Shown one piece after another: positions 20,165-29,420 of a stretch of 64,000 nt of DNA. Source of the stretch: Agrobacterium vitis. GTDB taxonomy: Bacteria > Pseudomonadota > Alphaproteobacteria > Rhizobiales > Rhizobiaceae. The stretch's first letter is position 1. Each line of letters starts with the position of its first letter. Where the stretch lies: contig NZ_JACXXJ020000005.1 in the NCBI RefSeq assembly GCF_014926405.1, forward strand, positions 3,391,001 through 3,455,000. The letters are read 5' to 3'. Under the pieces are notes generated by a model. It was not told where the DNA came from. It searched no databases and saw only the letters and a program-made list of their open reading frames with translations. Position numbers and translations under genes: made by a program.

Positions 20165-20722
20165 TGGTTACTGCATCATTCTTTAAACCGGAATCGGTTT
20201 AAAGAGAAAATTATGCAAAAATATAAAGAGCGACGGTGAACCTTTGTGCGCCATATAGAGCATGTCGCGCAAAAGTGTGCAGCGGTTTTGCGGTAACGAC
20301 ATGCGTAAAAACAAAAACTTAAAGCGTGTTGCTTGAGGCTGATAAGCCGCAACACGCTTTAGAGTTTGTCAGGGAAAAGTGGAATCCGGTTTTCCCGAAA
20401 AGACAAACGAAAACAAGAGAATCTAGAGTCTGTCTGGTTCAATCTGAACCTGACAGACTCTAGGGCGCACAGCGCTGTAGTGATGCCAATGCCTGGAGAT
20501 GTCTTTGTGCCTCCAGGCATTGGGAATGCACGGCTTCATGCTACACATGTAATACCAAGTCTCTGACATGCTGACGCATCCTCGACTTGAAGGCATTACA
20601 AATATCTCAAATGCATCAATCGCTTGAGATATTTGCAAAAGGAATACGAAGAGTCATCTTCAATGACTCTTCGTATAAAGCGCTACAGCGACCTTTGCGC
20701 AGGCTGCTATAGAGCGCTTGGG
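20165..20722. repeat. dense cluster of palindromic intergenic repeats
   Basis: This 558-base stretch without a gene is almost wholly made of inverted repeats in series. They are CTTTAAACCG/CGGTTTAAAG (20181-20204, family A), a family-B start, GCATGTCG/CGACATGC (20260-20304, a unit like the rhizobial RIME elements), AAAGCGTGTTGC and its complement (20321-20360), and GTTTGTC/GACAAAC (20364-20408). Next come a CTAGAGTCTGTC palindrome (20423-20463), CCAATGCCTGGAG and its complement (20486-20523), and the family-C ATATCTCAA hairpin (20599-20635). A 14-bp perfect hairpin at 20644-20676 closes the series and may end uup transcripts. Confidence 0.75.
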
Positions 20723-22552
20723 TTACCCCTCCAGTTCTTCGCGCAGCATTTCCAGTTCCAGCCATTCCTCTTCCATGCGGGCGATGGACTGACGTAGCGC
20801 TTCCATTTCGGCGGCGAGCTTGTTGAATGTGGCGGGGTCCTTCACGAACAGATTGGGATCGGCCATTTTTGTCTCGCGCAGCGCGATCTCTTTCTCGGCC
20901 TTTTCCATTTCCTTCGGCAGGTTTTCCAGCGTGAATTTCTGCTTGAAGGACAGTTTTCCCTTGGTCTTGGCTGTCGTATCGGCGCTTTTCCCGCCGCCCT
21001 CCTGCGTCTTGGCTTTTTCTGCTTTTTCCACGCGCTTGCGCTCGTCTTCCACACCCCGGCGCTGCGCCAGCATGTCGGAATAGCCACCGGCATATTCGAT
21101 CCAACGGCCATCCGGGGCCTCCGGATTGGCGGGGGCGATGGTCGAGGTCACGGTGCGGTCGAGGAAATCACGGTCATGGCTGACGAGGATGACGGTGCCG
21201 GAATAGCTGGTGACGATTTCCTGAAGCAGGTCCAGCGTCTCGATGTCGAGGTCGTTGGTCGGCTCGTCGAGGATCAGCAGGTTGGAGGGCTTGGCCATGA
21301 TCCGTGCCAGCATCAGCCTGGCCCGCTCGCCGCCGGATAGGTTGCGGATCGGGGTGCGAGCCTGTTCCGGTTGAAACAGGAATTCCTTCATATAGCCGGT
21401 CACATGTTTCTGCTCGCCATTGACCAGCAGGTTTTCGCCGCGTCCGTCGGTCAGGTAATTGGCCAGCGTGTCATCAGGGTTCAGATCCTCGCGCTTCTGA
21501 TCGAGCGTGGCAATTTCCAGATTGGTGCCGAGCTTGATCGTGCCTTCGTCAGGCGAGAGCTGGCCGGTCAGCATTTTCAACAGCGTGGTTTTGCCAGCGC
21601 CATTCGGGCCGACCAGGCCGATACAGTCGCCGCGATGCACGCGGATTGAAAACGGCGCGATAATCGTCCGCTCGCCATAGGCCTTGGTGATCTTGTCGGC
21701 CTCTATCACCAGCTTGCCGCTTTCCTTGCCCTCGGTGGCGCTGGCAAGGATCGTTCCCTGCGGACCTTTATGGCCGCGATAGTCGGCGCGCAGGGTCTGG
21801 AGGTTGCCAAGCCGGCGCATATTGCGCTTGCGCCGTGCCGTTACGCCGTAGCGCAGCCAATGTTCTTCGCGCTCGATGGCTTTGCCCAGCTTGTGCTGTT
21901 CGATCTCTTCTTCTTCCAGCACCTTGTCGCGCCATTCCTCGAAATGGCCAAAGCCACGCGCCAGACGGCGCGACAGGCCGCGATCCAGCCAGACGGTTGC
22001 GGTCGAGCATTTCTCCAGAAAGCGACGGTCATGGGAGATGAGGACAAGGGCGCTGCGGGTCTTGCGCAACTCTTCTTCCAGCCATTCGATGGTCGGCAGG
22101 TCGAGATGGTTGGTCGGCTCGTCCAGCATCAGAATGTCGGGTTCCGGCGCCAGCACCCGGGCGAGGGCCGCACGGCGCGCTTCACCACCCGATAGGCTTT
22201 TCGGATCTTCCTGACCGCTCAGGCCCAGATGTTCCAGCAGATAAGTGACCCGGTACGGGTCGTCGCCCGGACCAAGCCCGGCCTCGGCATAGGCCTGCAC
22301 GGTGGCGTGACTGCCGAAATCCGGGGCCTGTTCGAGATAACGGATGGTGGCCGAGGGATGGCGGAACACTTCACCCGATTGGGCCTCGACCAGACCGGCG
22401 GCGATCTTCATCAGGGTGGACTTGCCCGACCCGTTGCGGCCAACAAGGCAGATGCGATCGCCCGGTTCCACTTGCAGGCCAGCGCCGTTGAGCAGCGGTG
22501 CGCCGCCGAAGGACAGGAAGATATTGTCAAGTTTCAGGATTGGCGGTGCCAA
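20723..22552 (-). CDS. uup: ABC-F family ATPase, Uup-like
   Basis: ABC-F proteins carry two ATPase domains and no membrane part and act on the ribosome. The 609-residue protein has a first Walker A VGRNGSGKST with SLSGGEARRAALARVL and LMLDEPTNHLD, and a second VGPNGAGKTT with LSGGERARLMLARIM and LILDEPTNDLD. The linker between them is charged and long. The C-terminal coiled coil (about residues 500-609, rich in Lys and Glu, with IARMEEEWLELEMLREELEG at the end) is what marks Uup rather than EttA. It starts three bases after the thiamine pyrophosphokinase stop and is probably co-transcribed. Confidence 0.92.
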   Translation of the reverse strand: MAPPILKLDNIFLSFGGAPLLNGAGLQVEPGDRICLVGRNGSGKSTLMKIAAGLVEAQSGEVFRHPSATIRYLEQAPDFGSHATVQAYAEAGLGPGDDPYRVTYLLEHLGLSGQEDPKSLSGGEARRAALARVLAPEPDILMLDEPTNHLDLPTIEWLEEELRKTRSALVLISHDRRFLEKCSTATVWLDRGLSRRLARGFGHFEEWRDKVLEEEEIEQHKLGKAIEREEHWLRYGVTARRKRNMRRLGNLQTLRADYRGHKGPQGTILASATEGKESGKLVIEADKITKAYGERTIIAPFSIRVHRGDCIGLVGPNGAGKTTLLKMLTGQLSPDEGTIKLGTNLEIATLDQKREDLNPDDTLANYLTDGRGENLLVNGEQKHVTGYMKEFLFQPEQARTPIRNLSGGERARLMLARIMAKPSNLLILDEPTNDLDIETLDLLQEIVTSYSGTVILVSHDRDFLDRTVTSTIAPANPEAPDGRWIEYAGGYSDMLAQRRGVEDERKRVEKAEKAKTQEGGGKSADTTAKTKGKLSFKQKFTLENLPKEMEKAEKEIALRETKMADPNLFVKDPATFNKLAAEMEALRQSIARMEEEWLELEMLREELEG

Positions 22553-22555
22553 GGG

Positions 22556-23209
22556 TCACGCTCCGGTCATGTCATAAGGGCGGGCAAGGATCACGGCATC
22601 TCCGCTGCCAAGCGACAGCGTTACCGGACCTTCGGCCACATTGGAAATGGTGCGGGACGATCCGAACGGCAGATCGAAACCCTGCAATGGATAGCGCGCG
22701 CCGTCGATGGTGAGGCCTGCCAGCGCGGAAAAGCCGAGAATGGAAAACAACGAACCCTGCGGCAGGTCCAGTGTCATGGTTTTACCCGGCAGAAGCGGCC
22801 ATGCCTCCTCCTCACCGGATGTGAGGTGCAGATCAAGTCCCTGGGCCGCCAGCGCCACCGCCAGCAGCAGATGCATCATCGCATGGTCGGATCGTTCTCC
22901 TCCGAGCGCGCCCGCCAGCAGGAGAGAGGTCGCGCCGCGCTTGCGGGCTTCGTCAATGGCGATTTCACCATCTGTGAGGTTCTTGCGAGCGGGATAGGGA
23001 AGGCGCGGAATATCCGGAAACCGGTCTGCGGGAAGATCGTCGGAACTGTCGAAATCGCCCACCCAAAGCTCAGGTGTCAGTCCCAGCGGTTCGGCATGGC
23101 GCATGCCGCCATCTGCAGCGATAGCGCGGGTTCCTGCAACGGTGCCGAGCAGCCGGGGCGTGATGGCGAGGGGACCGCCGAGCAGAATGGTGAAGGTGCT
23201 TTCCGTCAT
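22556..23209 (-). CDS. thiamine pyrophosphokinase
   Basis: This enzyme transfers pyrophosphate from ATP to thiamine to make TPP, which would let the cell use thiamine imported by ThiBPQ. The 217-residue protein has the family blocks AIAADGGMRHA, ELWVGDFDS, KNLTDGEIAI and GGERSDHAMMHL, and the C-terminal thiamine-binding region with GFSALAGLTIDGARYPL. The start at 23209 (MTESTFTILLGG) fits the family; ATGs at 23215 and 23227 are alternatives and none has a good ribosome-binding site. It directly precedes uup. Confidence 0.9.
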   Translation of the reverse strand: MTESTFTILLGGPLAITPRLLGTVAGTRAIAADGGMRHAEPLGLTPELWVGDFDSSDDLPADRFPDIPRLPYPARKNLTDGEIAIDEARKRGATSLLLAGALGGERSDHAMMHLLLAVALAAQGLDLHLTSGEEEAWPLLPGKTMTLDLPQGSLFSILGFSALAGLTIDGARYPLQGFDLPFGSSRTISNVAEGPVTLSLGSGDAVILARPYDMTGA

Positions 23210-23236
23210 GGCCATGCCATAACGCATCTGAGGCCA

Positions 23237-23271
23237 AAAGCAAAAGGCGTTCCGTGATCAACGGAACGCCT
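23237..23271 (-). terminator. rho-independent terminator of rpsU
   Basis: AGGCGTTCCGT and ACGGAACGCCT form an 11-bp perfect stem with a five-base loop at 23245-23271. On the minus strand TTTTG follows. It lies between rpsU and the thiamine pyrophosphokinase gene. Confidence 0.8.
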
Positions 23272-23409
23272 GCGGCATTTTCCAGTCCGATTGCCCGAGG
23301 CACGGTTGGCTTCAGCCCACTGACCTGGAACAAAGGATTCGAGACCTGCACGGATTTGCCCGGTCTCGATTTTATGGCCAAGGGGGATATACCCCTTGCC
23401 CTTCGGCCC

Positions 23410-23658
23410 TTACCCTTGGGCGCGGGGAGCAAAAACTTTTTTCTTCGGCGCAGGCAGAAGGCCCTCGCGCTGAAGCTTCTTGCGGGCCAGCTTGCGGGTG
23501 CGGCGCACGGCCTCGGCCTTTTCGCGGGTCTTCTTTTCCGACGGCTTTTCATAGGCCGAACGGGCCTTCATTTCACGAAACAGGCCTTCGCGCTGCATTT
23601 TCTTCTTCAGCACGCGCAATGCCTGCTCAACATTGTTATCCCTGACGAGTACCTGCAC
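23410..23658 (-). CDS. rpsU: 30S ribosomal protein S21
   Basis: The 82-residue bS21 starts at a GTG ([20 protein letters not shown]) with AAGGAG a few bases upstream. The block [23 protein letters not shown] and the basic [12 protein letters not shown] are characteristic. A basic proline-lysine C-terminal extension follows, as is common in alphaproteobacteria. The upstream open frame beyond the GTG is not conserved and is rejected. It follows a small hypothetical gene on the same strand by 35 bases. Confidence 0.96.
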   Translation of the reverse strand: MQVLVRDNNVEQALRVLKKKMQREGLFREMKARSAYEKPSEKKTREKAEAVRRTRKLARKKLQREGLLPAPKKKVFAPRAQG

Positions 23659-23693
23659 TGTCTCTCCTTTGATGGTTGAGGATGATAATCTGG

Positions 23694-23963
23694 TTATTTC
23701 GAATTGACGGGCGCCAGCCAGGCGGCACCCGGCTTTTGTGTTTTTGAGGCCGTGCCGGACCGTGGTGAACGGCTGACATCGATCTCGTCCTCGGCAATCG
23801 ACCGGTCGAACGTTTCGCTTTCGAAGCGCACCCGATACCGTCGCGCACCCTGGGATTCCGGCAGGGTGGCAAGCACCTTGCACACGCCGACCGACCGGGA
23901 GAGCCTGACGGGACCGTCTTTCAGGACGACCATGTCGCCTGTCTTGTATAAATGCGCCGTCAT
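23694..23963 (-). CDS. small hypothetical protein upstream of rpsU
   Basis: The 89-residue product begins [18 protein letters not shown] and continues with [27 protein letters not shown]. It reads like a small beta-rich domain (the GDxVxLKxG opening resembles KOW-like barrels), but I cannot assign a family with confidence. The tail is Ser/Lys-rich. It lies 35 bases before rpsU on the same strand and probably shares its transcript, so a role linked to translation is possible but unproven. Confidence 0.75.
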   Translation of the reverse strand: MTAHLYKTGDMVVLKDGPVRLSRSVGVCKVLATLPESQGARRYRVRFESETFDRSIAEDEIDVSRSPRSGTASKTQKPGAAWLAPVNSK

Positions 23964-24444
23964 GCCGGTCTCCTTGCAGGATTACTGCTCACGGATCAAA
24001 TGCCGAAACGAAAATGCGCCGGGAAACCGCTTTGGTTTCGCCGGGGCGAAAAGATGCGGACAACAGTGCGAACGGCGCGGTGCGGATTTTTGCAGAGCTG
24101 TGCGCCGATATCGGCGCTCACGTGTCGCTGCAAAAAAGGATAGTCCCTGCTCAATCCTGCCATCGAACCGCACCCAGTTCAGTGGCACAGACAAAAACCG
24201 GAACGTCCGGCCTTGCAGTTCAGTCAGGCAGAGGAAAGTTTAACTCATGCCCATTCGGGGCCAAAGCGCTTTCCTGCCGGAAAAGGTGACCCCATCCTGA
24301 ATGGTCGAGCAGGATGTGGGGGCCAAACTGGCAGATTTCAAACAAAATACAAGCTTTATTTGTGAAGAGATTGGCCTGCACTGGCTTGTCGCGGGCTGTG
24401 CCGCTGATTACTTTCACCGAAATTCACGATGAATTGGAGAGATC
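23964..24444. other. intergenic region, no gene seen
   Basis: This 481-base divergent spacer lies between the rpsU operon and the MoxR gene. Open frames on the plus strand up to 91 codons have no ribosome-binding site and overlap each other. An imperfect hairpin (CCCCATCCTG with CAGGATGTGGGG, about 24290-24321) is the only structure noted. Confidence 0.4.
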
Positions 24445-25311
24445 ATGCCATTTGCCGGGCAATTCACCGGAAGCGCGGATTATATCGCCGACAAGGACCT
24501 GACGGTGGCCGTCAATGCGGCCATCGCGCTGGAACGGCCGCTGCTGGTCAAGGGTGAGCCAGGCACCGGCAAGACCGAGCTGGCCCGCCAGGTTGCCGCG
24601 GCTCTTGGTCTCGACATGATCGAATGGACGATCAAATCCACCACCAAGGCCCAGCAGGGTCTTTACGAATATGATGCCGTGTCGCGCCTGCGCGATAGCC
24701 AGCTGGGCGATCCGCGTGTCAGCGATATCGGCAATTATATAAGGCGCGGCAAGCTCTGGGAGGCTTTTGCGGCGGGGAGAAAGACCGTGCTGCTGATCGA
24801 TGAGATCGACAAGGCCGATATCGAGTTTCCCAACGATCTGTTGCAGGAACTGGATCGAATGGAGTTTCACGTTTATGAGACCGGCGAGCGGGTGAAGGCG
24901 CAGGTGCGCCCGATCGTCATCATCTCCTCCAATAATGAGAAGGAACTGCCCGACGCCTTCCTGCGTCGGTGTTTCTTCCATTATATCCGCTTTCCAGATG
25001 CCGAGACGCTGGCGCGGATCGTCGAGGTTCATTATCCCGGCATCAAGCAGCGCCTGCTCCAGGCGGCCTTGACCCGGTTTTACGAAATCCGTGAAACGCC
25101 GGGCTTGAAAAAGCGTCCATCGACCTCGGAAGCCCTGGACTGGATACGCCTGCTGGTGGCCGATGAGGTCGATCCCGCCGATCTGCGCAACGACGCCACC
25201 AATGCCCTGCCGAAACTGCATGGGGCGCTTTTGAAGAATGAGCAGGACGTGCATCTGTTCGAGCGGCTTGCCTTCATGGCCCGCCGGGATGGAGCGCGGG
25301 ACGGACGCTGA
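24445..25311 (+). CDS. MoxR family AAA+ ATPase
   Basis: The 288-residue ATPase has Walker A GEPGTGKTELA, Walker B TVLLIDEIDKAD, sensor-type NNEKELPDAFLRRC and the pore-region segment typical of MoxR/CoxD proteins. MoxR ATPases work with von Willebrand (VWA) domain partners as chaperones for assembling metal or enzyme complexes. The likely partner, a CoxE-type VWA protein, lies at 26904-28091, separated by metA and an acetyltransferase. GGAGAG precedes the ATG. What the pair acts on cannot be told here. Confidence 0.88.
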   Translation: MPFAGQFTGSADYIADKDLTVAVNAAIALERPLLVKGEPGTGKTELARQVAAALGLDMIEWTIKSTTKAQQGLYEYDAVSRLRDSQLGDPRVSDIGNYIRRGKLWEAFAAGRKTVLLIDEIDKADIEFPNDLLQELDRMEFHVYETGERVKAQVRPIVIISSNNEKELPDAFLRRCFFHYIRFPDAETLARIVEVHYPGIKQRLLQAALTRFYEIRETPGLKKRPSTSEALDWIRLLVADEVDPADLRNDATNALPKLHGALLKNEQDVHLFERLAFMARRDGARDGR

Positions 25312-25377
25312 CCCTTGCTGCGGTGCAGCTTATGTTTTCATTGATTCGTAACGGGTGAAGGCGTAAATAAGCGCCTG

Positions 25378-25432
25378 TCTCGTGGTGATTTGGCCGGCCG
25401 GCTTGCAGCCACGTAAAATAAATTGCTAAAGG
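25378..25432 (+). promoter_or_regulatory. SAM-II riboswitch
   Basis: The leader contains CTCGTGGTGATTTGGCCGG, GGCTTGCAGCCACGTAAA and TTGCTAAAGG, matching the SAM-II (metA) motif of alphaproteobacteria, including the pseudoknot-forming loops. It lies 87 bases before metA. Binding of S-adenosylmethionine is known to lower expression of the downstream gene. Confidence 0.93.
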
Positions 25433-25518
25433 GCCGAGGCAAGTTATCCAAGACTTTCCGAGGCCGATGGCGATAGCAAAGCTGCCGCACCGTGCCGTGA
25501 CAGGAAAGTTTAAAGCCG

Positions 25519-26448
25519 ATGCCGATCAAGATTCCCGATACGCTCCCCGCCTTCGACGCCCTCGTTCATGAGGGTGTGCGGGTCATGACGGAAACCGCAG
25601 CGATCCGTCAGGATATTCGCCCGTTGCAGATCGCCCTGCTCAATCTCATGCCCAACAAGATCAAGACCGAGGTGCAGTTTGCCCGGCTGATCGGCGCATC
25701 GCCATTGCAGGTGGAACTGACCCTGGTGCGGATTGGCGGGCATAAGGCCAAGAACACGCCCGAAGAGCATCTCCTTTCCTTCTATCAGACCTGGGAAGAG
25801 GTGAAGCACCGCAAGTTCGACGGACTGATCATTACCGGTGCGCCGGTGGAAACACTGCCCTTCGAAGACGTCACCTATTGGAGCGAGATGCAGCAGATTT
25901 TCGACTGGACGCAAACCAATGTCCACACGACAATGAATGTCTGCTGGGGGGCGATGGCGGCGATCTATCACTTCCACAAGGTGCCGAAACATGGGCTGAA
26001 GGAAAAAGCCTTCGGCGTGTTCCGCCACCGCAATCTGGCGCCGTCCTCCATTTATCTCAACGGCTTCTCGGATGATTTTCAGGTGCCGGTGTCTCGTTGG
26101 ACCGAGGTGCGTCGCGGCGATATCGAAAAAGTACCGAACCTGAACATCCTGATGGAATCCGATGAAATGGGTGTCTGCCTGGTGCAGGAGGACAAGGGCA
26201 ATCGGCTCTATATGTTCAATCACGTCGAATATGATTCCACCTCGCTGGCGGATGAATATTTCCGCGACGTCAGCGCCGGCATCCCGATCCGCCTGCCATA
26301 TGATTACTTTCCCCATAACGATGATACACTGACGCCGCTCAACCGCTGGCGCAGCCATGCGCATCTGCTGTTTGGAAACTGGATCAACGAAATGTATCAG
26401 ACCACCAGCTATGATTTGAACGATATCGGCAAGGGGCGCGGCATATGA
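25519..26448 (+). CDS. metA: homoserine O-acyltransferase (MetA family)
   Basis: MetA acylates homoserine in methionine synthesis. The 309-residue protein has the family start [20 protein letters not shown], the catalytic cysteine in [12 protein letters not shown] (about residue 142), and the His-Glu pair in FNHVEYDS. Whether it uses succinyl- or acetyl-CoA depends on a residue that I did not resolve. The SAM-II riboswitch in the leader confirms the role. The stop overlaps an acetyltransferase gene by four bases. Confidence 0.95.
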   Translation: MPIKIPDTLPAFDALVHEGVRVMTETAAIRQDIRPLQIALLNLMPNKIKTEVQFARLIGASPLQVELTLVRIGGHKAKNTPEEHLLSFYQTWEEVKHRKFDGLIITGAPVETLPFEDVTYWSEMQQIFDWTQTNVHTTMNVCWGAMAAIYHFHKVPKHGLKEKAFGVFRHRNLAPSSIYLNGFSDDFQVPVSRWTEVRRGDIEKVPNLNILMESDEMGVCLVQEDKGNRLYMFNHVEYDSTSLADEYFRDVSAGIPIRLPYDYFPHNDDTLTPLNRWRSHAHLLFGNWINEMYQTTSYDLNDIGKGRGI

Positions 26449-26897
26449 CTGGGGATCTTCTGGTCCGTCCCCTGACTGTTGACGACGAGGCAGACTGGCG
26501 TCGCCTGTGGCGCGCCTATCTCGCCTTTTACGAAACGGAACTGCCCGAAGAGATCTATGCGACCACCTTTGCCCGGCTGACGGGGCAGGGAACTGGCGAA
26601 TTTCGCGGGTTTCTGGCTGTGGCCGGAGGGAAGGCTGTGGGCCTTAGCCATTATGTCTTTCATCGGTCCTGCTGGTATATTGCCGATGTCTGCTATCTTC
26701 AGGATCTCTATGTCGATCCTGAGGTGCGTGGGCTTGGCATCGGCCGGGCGCTGATTGCAGCGGTCAATGCTGCGGCGGCGGAAGCAGGCGCGGGTAAGGT
26801 CTATTGGATGACCCAGGAGTTTAACAGCACGGCCCGGCGCCTCTATGATCAGGTGGCGGACAAGACCCCCTTCATCATCTACCAGCAACCGCTCTGA
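26445..26897 (+). CDS. GNAT family N-acetyltransferase
   Basis: The 150-residue protein shows the GNAT core: [21 protein letters not shown] is the acetyl-CoA binding (R/Q-x-x-G-x-G/A) motif A, and [17 protein letters not shown] the later motif B. The ATG overlaps the metA stop (ATGA), so it is translationally coupled to metA and should also answer to the SAM-II riboswitch. The substrate is unknown; by position an amine or amino acid linked to methionine metabolism is conceivable, but that is only inference. Confidence 0.88.
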   Translation: MTGDLLVRPLTVDDEADWRRLWRAYLAFYETELPEEIYATTFARLTGQGTGEFRGFLAVAGGKAVGLSHYVFHRSCWYIADVCYLQDLYVDPEVRGLGIGRALIAAVNAAAAEAGAGKVYWMTQEFNSTARRLYDQVADKTPFIIYQQPL

Positions 26898-26903
26898 GCG
26901 CCG

Positions 26904-28091
26904 ATGTTCCTGCCTTTCTTCCTCAAGCTCAAACAAGAAAAAGTCCCGGTCTCCCTCGGGGAATATCTGGCCTTGCTGGAAGGGGTGCAGCGCGGCCTTG
27001 TCGATTTCGACATTGAGGCTTTCTACTATCTGGCGCGCACGACGCTGATCAAGGATGAGCGGCATATCGACCGTTTCGATCTGGCCTTTGCCGAATGTTT
27101 CAAGGGGTTGGAAGCGACTGGTGGGCCGCAGCCGGGTGTGTCTGAGATCGCTCTGCCGGAAGAATGGCTGCGCAGGCTGACCGAAAAACACCTGTCCGAG
27201 GAAGACAAGAAACTGATCGAAGCCATCGGTGGTTTCGACAGGCTGATGGAAACGCTGAAACAGCGGCTGGCCGAGCAAAAGGAGCGCCATCAGGGCGGCT
27301 CGAAATGGATCGGCACGGCGGGGACCTCGCCCTTCGGGGCCTATGGCTACAATCCGGAAGGGGTGAGGATCGGCCAGGACGGATCACGCCATCGCCGCGC
27401 CGTCAAGGTGTGGGACCAGCGGGAATTTCGCAATCTCGACGATTCCGTCGCGCTTGGCACCCGCAATATCAAAGTTGCCCTGCGCCGGTTGCGGCGGTTC
27501 GTGCGGCAAGGTGCGCCGGACGAGTTTGATTTGAGCGGTACGATCCGCGCAACGGCAGAGCATGGCTATCTTGACATCAAGACCCAGGCGGAACGGCGCA
27601 ATGCCGTCAAGCTGCTGATGTTCTTCGATATCGGTGGCTCCATGGACGATCACGTCAAAGGCGTGGAGGAATTATTTTCGGCAGCCCGGTCGGAATTTCG
27701 GCATATGGAGCATTTCTACTTCCACAATTGCCTTTATGAGCGCGTATGGAAAGACAATCGCCGTCGCCGGACGGATGTCATCCCGACGGAAGAGATTATC
27801 CGCACCTATGGGCCGGATTACCGGGTGCTCTTCGTCGGAGATGCGGCGATGAGCCCCTATGAGATCACCATGATCGGCGGATCGGTGGAGCATTGGAATG
27901 GCGAGCCTGGCGCGCTCTGGCTTTCGCGCATCACGGCGCATTTTCGCAAGTGTCTGTGGCTTAACCCGATGCAGCAGGAGCATTGGGCCTATACCAATTC
28001 GATCGGTTTGATTTCCCGTCTCATGGGCGGGCGCATGCATCCTCTGACGCTTGGCGGGTTGGAGGATGCGGCACGCGAGCTGTCGCGTTAA
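26904..28091 (+). CDS. VWA domain protein, CoxE-like
   Basis: The 395-residue protein has a helical, charged N-terminal half (residues 1-230, with FLPFFLKLKQEKVPVSLGEY) and a VWA domain in the C-terminal half. The metal-ion site reads MFFDIGGSMDDH (D-x-G-x-S). This is the CoxE/YehP-like group usually encoded next to a MoxR ATPase. Here the ATPase lies 1.6 kb upstream with metA and a GNAT gene between. It starts six bases after the GNAT stop, so all three are likely one transcript. Confidence 0.87.
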   Translation: MFLPFFLKLKQEKVPVSLGEYLALLEGVQRGLVDFDIEAFYYLARTTLIKDERHIDRFDLAFAECFKGLEATGGPQPGVSEIALPEEWLRRLTEKHLSEEDKKLIEAIGGFDRLMETLKQRLAEQKERHQGGSKWIGTAGTSPFGAYGYNPEGVRIGQDGSRHRRAVKVWDQREFRNLDDSVALGTRNIKVALRRLRRFVRQGAPDEFDLSGTIRATAEHGYLDIKTQAERRNAVKLLMFFDIGGSMDDHVKGVEELFSAARSEFRHMEHFYFHNCLYERVWKDNRRRRTDVIPTEEIIRTYGPDYRVLFVGDAAMSPYEITMIGGSVEHWNGEPGALWLSRITAHFRKCLWLNPMQQEHWAYTNSIGLISRLMGGRMHPLTLGGLEDAARELSR

Positions 28092-28162
28092 TCCGGCCCG
28101 CATCGTCTATGGTGCGTTGATGTTTGCTGTAACGCCTTATGGTTGCTGGATATTTTATCTCT

Positions 28163-28190
28163 GATCGATTTCGGTTTGAGGAATTATGCA
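28163..28190. repeat. family-A repeat fragment before galM
   Basis: GATCGATTTCGGTTTGAGGAATTATGCA contains the right-arm core CGGTTTGAGGAATTATGCA of family A. Only one arm is well kept. It lies about 80 bases before the galM start. Confidence 0.5.
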
Positions 28191-28268
28191 ATAAACCTAT
28201 GTGACACGGCAGAAACGATGACGCGCCCGCCTCAGGCAGGCACCGTCGATGCAAGGGTGAGGAAGCAT

Positions 28269-29279
28269 ATGCAGCGTCTGGAATTTGGCACGACCACCAA
28301 GGGTGAAACAGTAGAGCAGGTCACGCTGCATGGCGGTGGCCTGAAGGCCAAGGTGCTGACCTGGGGAGCGGTGATCCAGGATCTCAGGATGGAAGGCCAT
28401 GTGGCACCGCTGGTGCTGGGTTTCGAGCGGTTCGAGGATTATGCGATCCATTCACCCTATTTCGGAGCGACGCCCGGGCGCTTGGCCAATCGCATCGCCA
28501 ACGGACGTTTTACCCTTGATGGTGAAGACTATCAGCTGGAATGCAATGAGCGCGGCCTTACCCATCTGCATGGCGGCAGCGACGGCATTGGTAGGCGCAA
28601 TTGGACGATTGCCGATCTTGACCGTGACCGGGTGGTGCTCGAGATCACCGATCCGGCGGGCCGCGCCGGTTATCCCGGCAATGCCTACATCCGGGCGACT
28701 TATCACCTCCAGGATGACGGTGTGCTGTCGGTGGTCTATGAAACCACCACGGACGCGCCGACCCTCGCCAATCTCTGCCAGCATTCCTATTTCAACCTGG
28801 ATGATTCGCCTGATATGCTGGATCATGAGTTGATGATTGCTGCCGATCACTATCTACCTGTCGATGACCGCCTGATTCCGACTGGAGAGCAGCGTCCGGT
28901 GATCGGTACGCCGTTTGATTTCCGGCAGATGGGCGTCATGCGTCGCACAGAGGACGGCGTTCAGGTGCCCTTCGATAACAATTTCTGTCTGTCGCAGACA
29001 CGGGTGGCCAAGCGCAGCGTCGCCATGGCCCGCAGCCTGAAATCCGGTGTTTCCATGGAAGTGCGTACCACCGAACCCGGCGTTCAATTCTACGCGGGCG
29101 TCTACCTGAATATTCCGGTTTCCGGTCTTGAGGGCCGTCGCTACGGCGCTTATGCCGGTTTCTGTCTGGAAACCCAGATTTGGCCGGATGCCATCAACCA
29201 GGCCGGTTTTTCAAGTACTGTTCTGCGTCCCGGTGAAACGCTGCGGCAGGAAACGGATTATGTGTTTTCTGTGAGCTGA
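28269..29279 (+). CDS. galM: aldose 1-epimerase (galactose mutarotase)
   Basis: GalM interconverts alpha and beta anomers of aldoses. The 336-residue protein starts MQRLEFGTTTKGETVEQVTL at 28269, with GAGGA upstream. The frame is open further 5' through a repeat but is not conserved. It shows the family blocks LTWGAVIQDLR, YFGATPGRLANRIANG, LTHLHGGSDGIGRRNW, the active histidine in LCQHSYFNLD, and the catalytic glutamate region FCLETQIWPDAINQ. It probably serves sugar catabolism together with the following carrier, although it is not clearly in one operon. Confidence 0.93.
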   Translation: MQRLEFGTTTKGETVEQVTLHGGGLKAKVLTWGAVIQDLRMEGHVAPLVLGFERFEDYAIHSPYFGATPGRLANRIANGRFTLDGEDYQLECNERGLTHLHGGSDGIGRRNWTIADLDRDRVVLEITDPAGRAGYPGNAYIRATYHLQDDGVLSVVYETTTDAPTLANLCQHSYFNLDDSPDMLDHELMIAADHYLPVDDRLIPTGEQRPVIGTPFDFRQMGVMRRTEDGVQVPFDNNFCLSQTRVAKRSVAMARSLKSGVSMEVRTTEPGVQFYAGVYLNIPVSGLEGRRYGAYAGFCLETQIWPDAINQAGFSSTVLRPGETLRQETDYVFSVS

Positions 29280-29379
29280 TGGTTTTTTGCACGGCTTTGT
29301 CCAAGGGTGTGCGGGGAACAATTAAGCGTGTAATCCTGTTTACATTACCCGTCCCCGCGGCACCCGCAGGAGGTTGCAT

Positions 29380-29420
29380 GATTGGTTGAATCGGACCCGG
29401 TTCAAGCAGGGAATTATGCA
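29380..29420. repeat. family-A repeat overlapping the MFS gene start
   Basis: TTGAATCGG and CCGGTTCAA (29386-29405) form a hairpin, followed by GGAATTATGCA, the family-A end. The ATG within it is one candidate start of the next gene. Confidence 0.55.
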
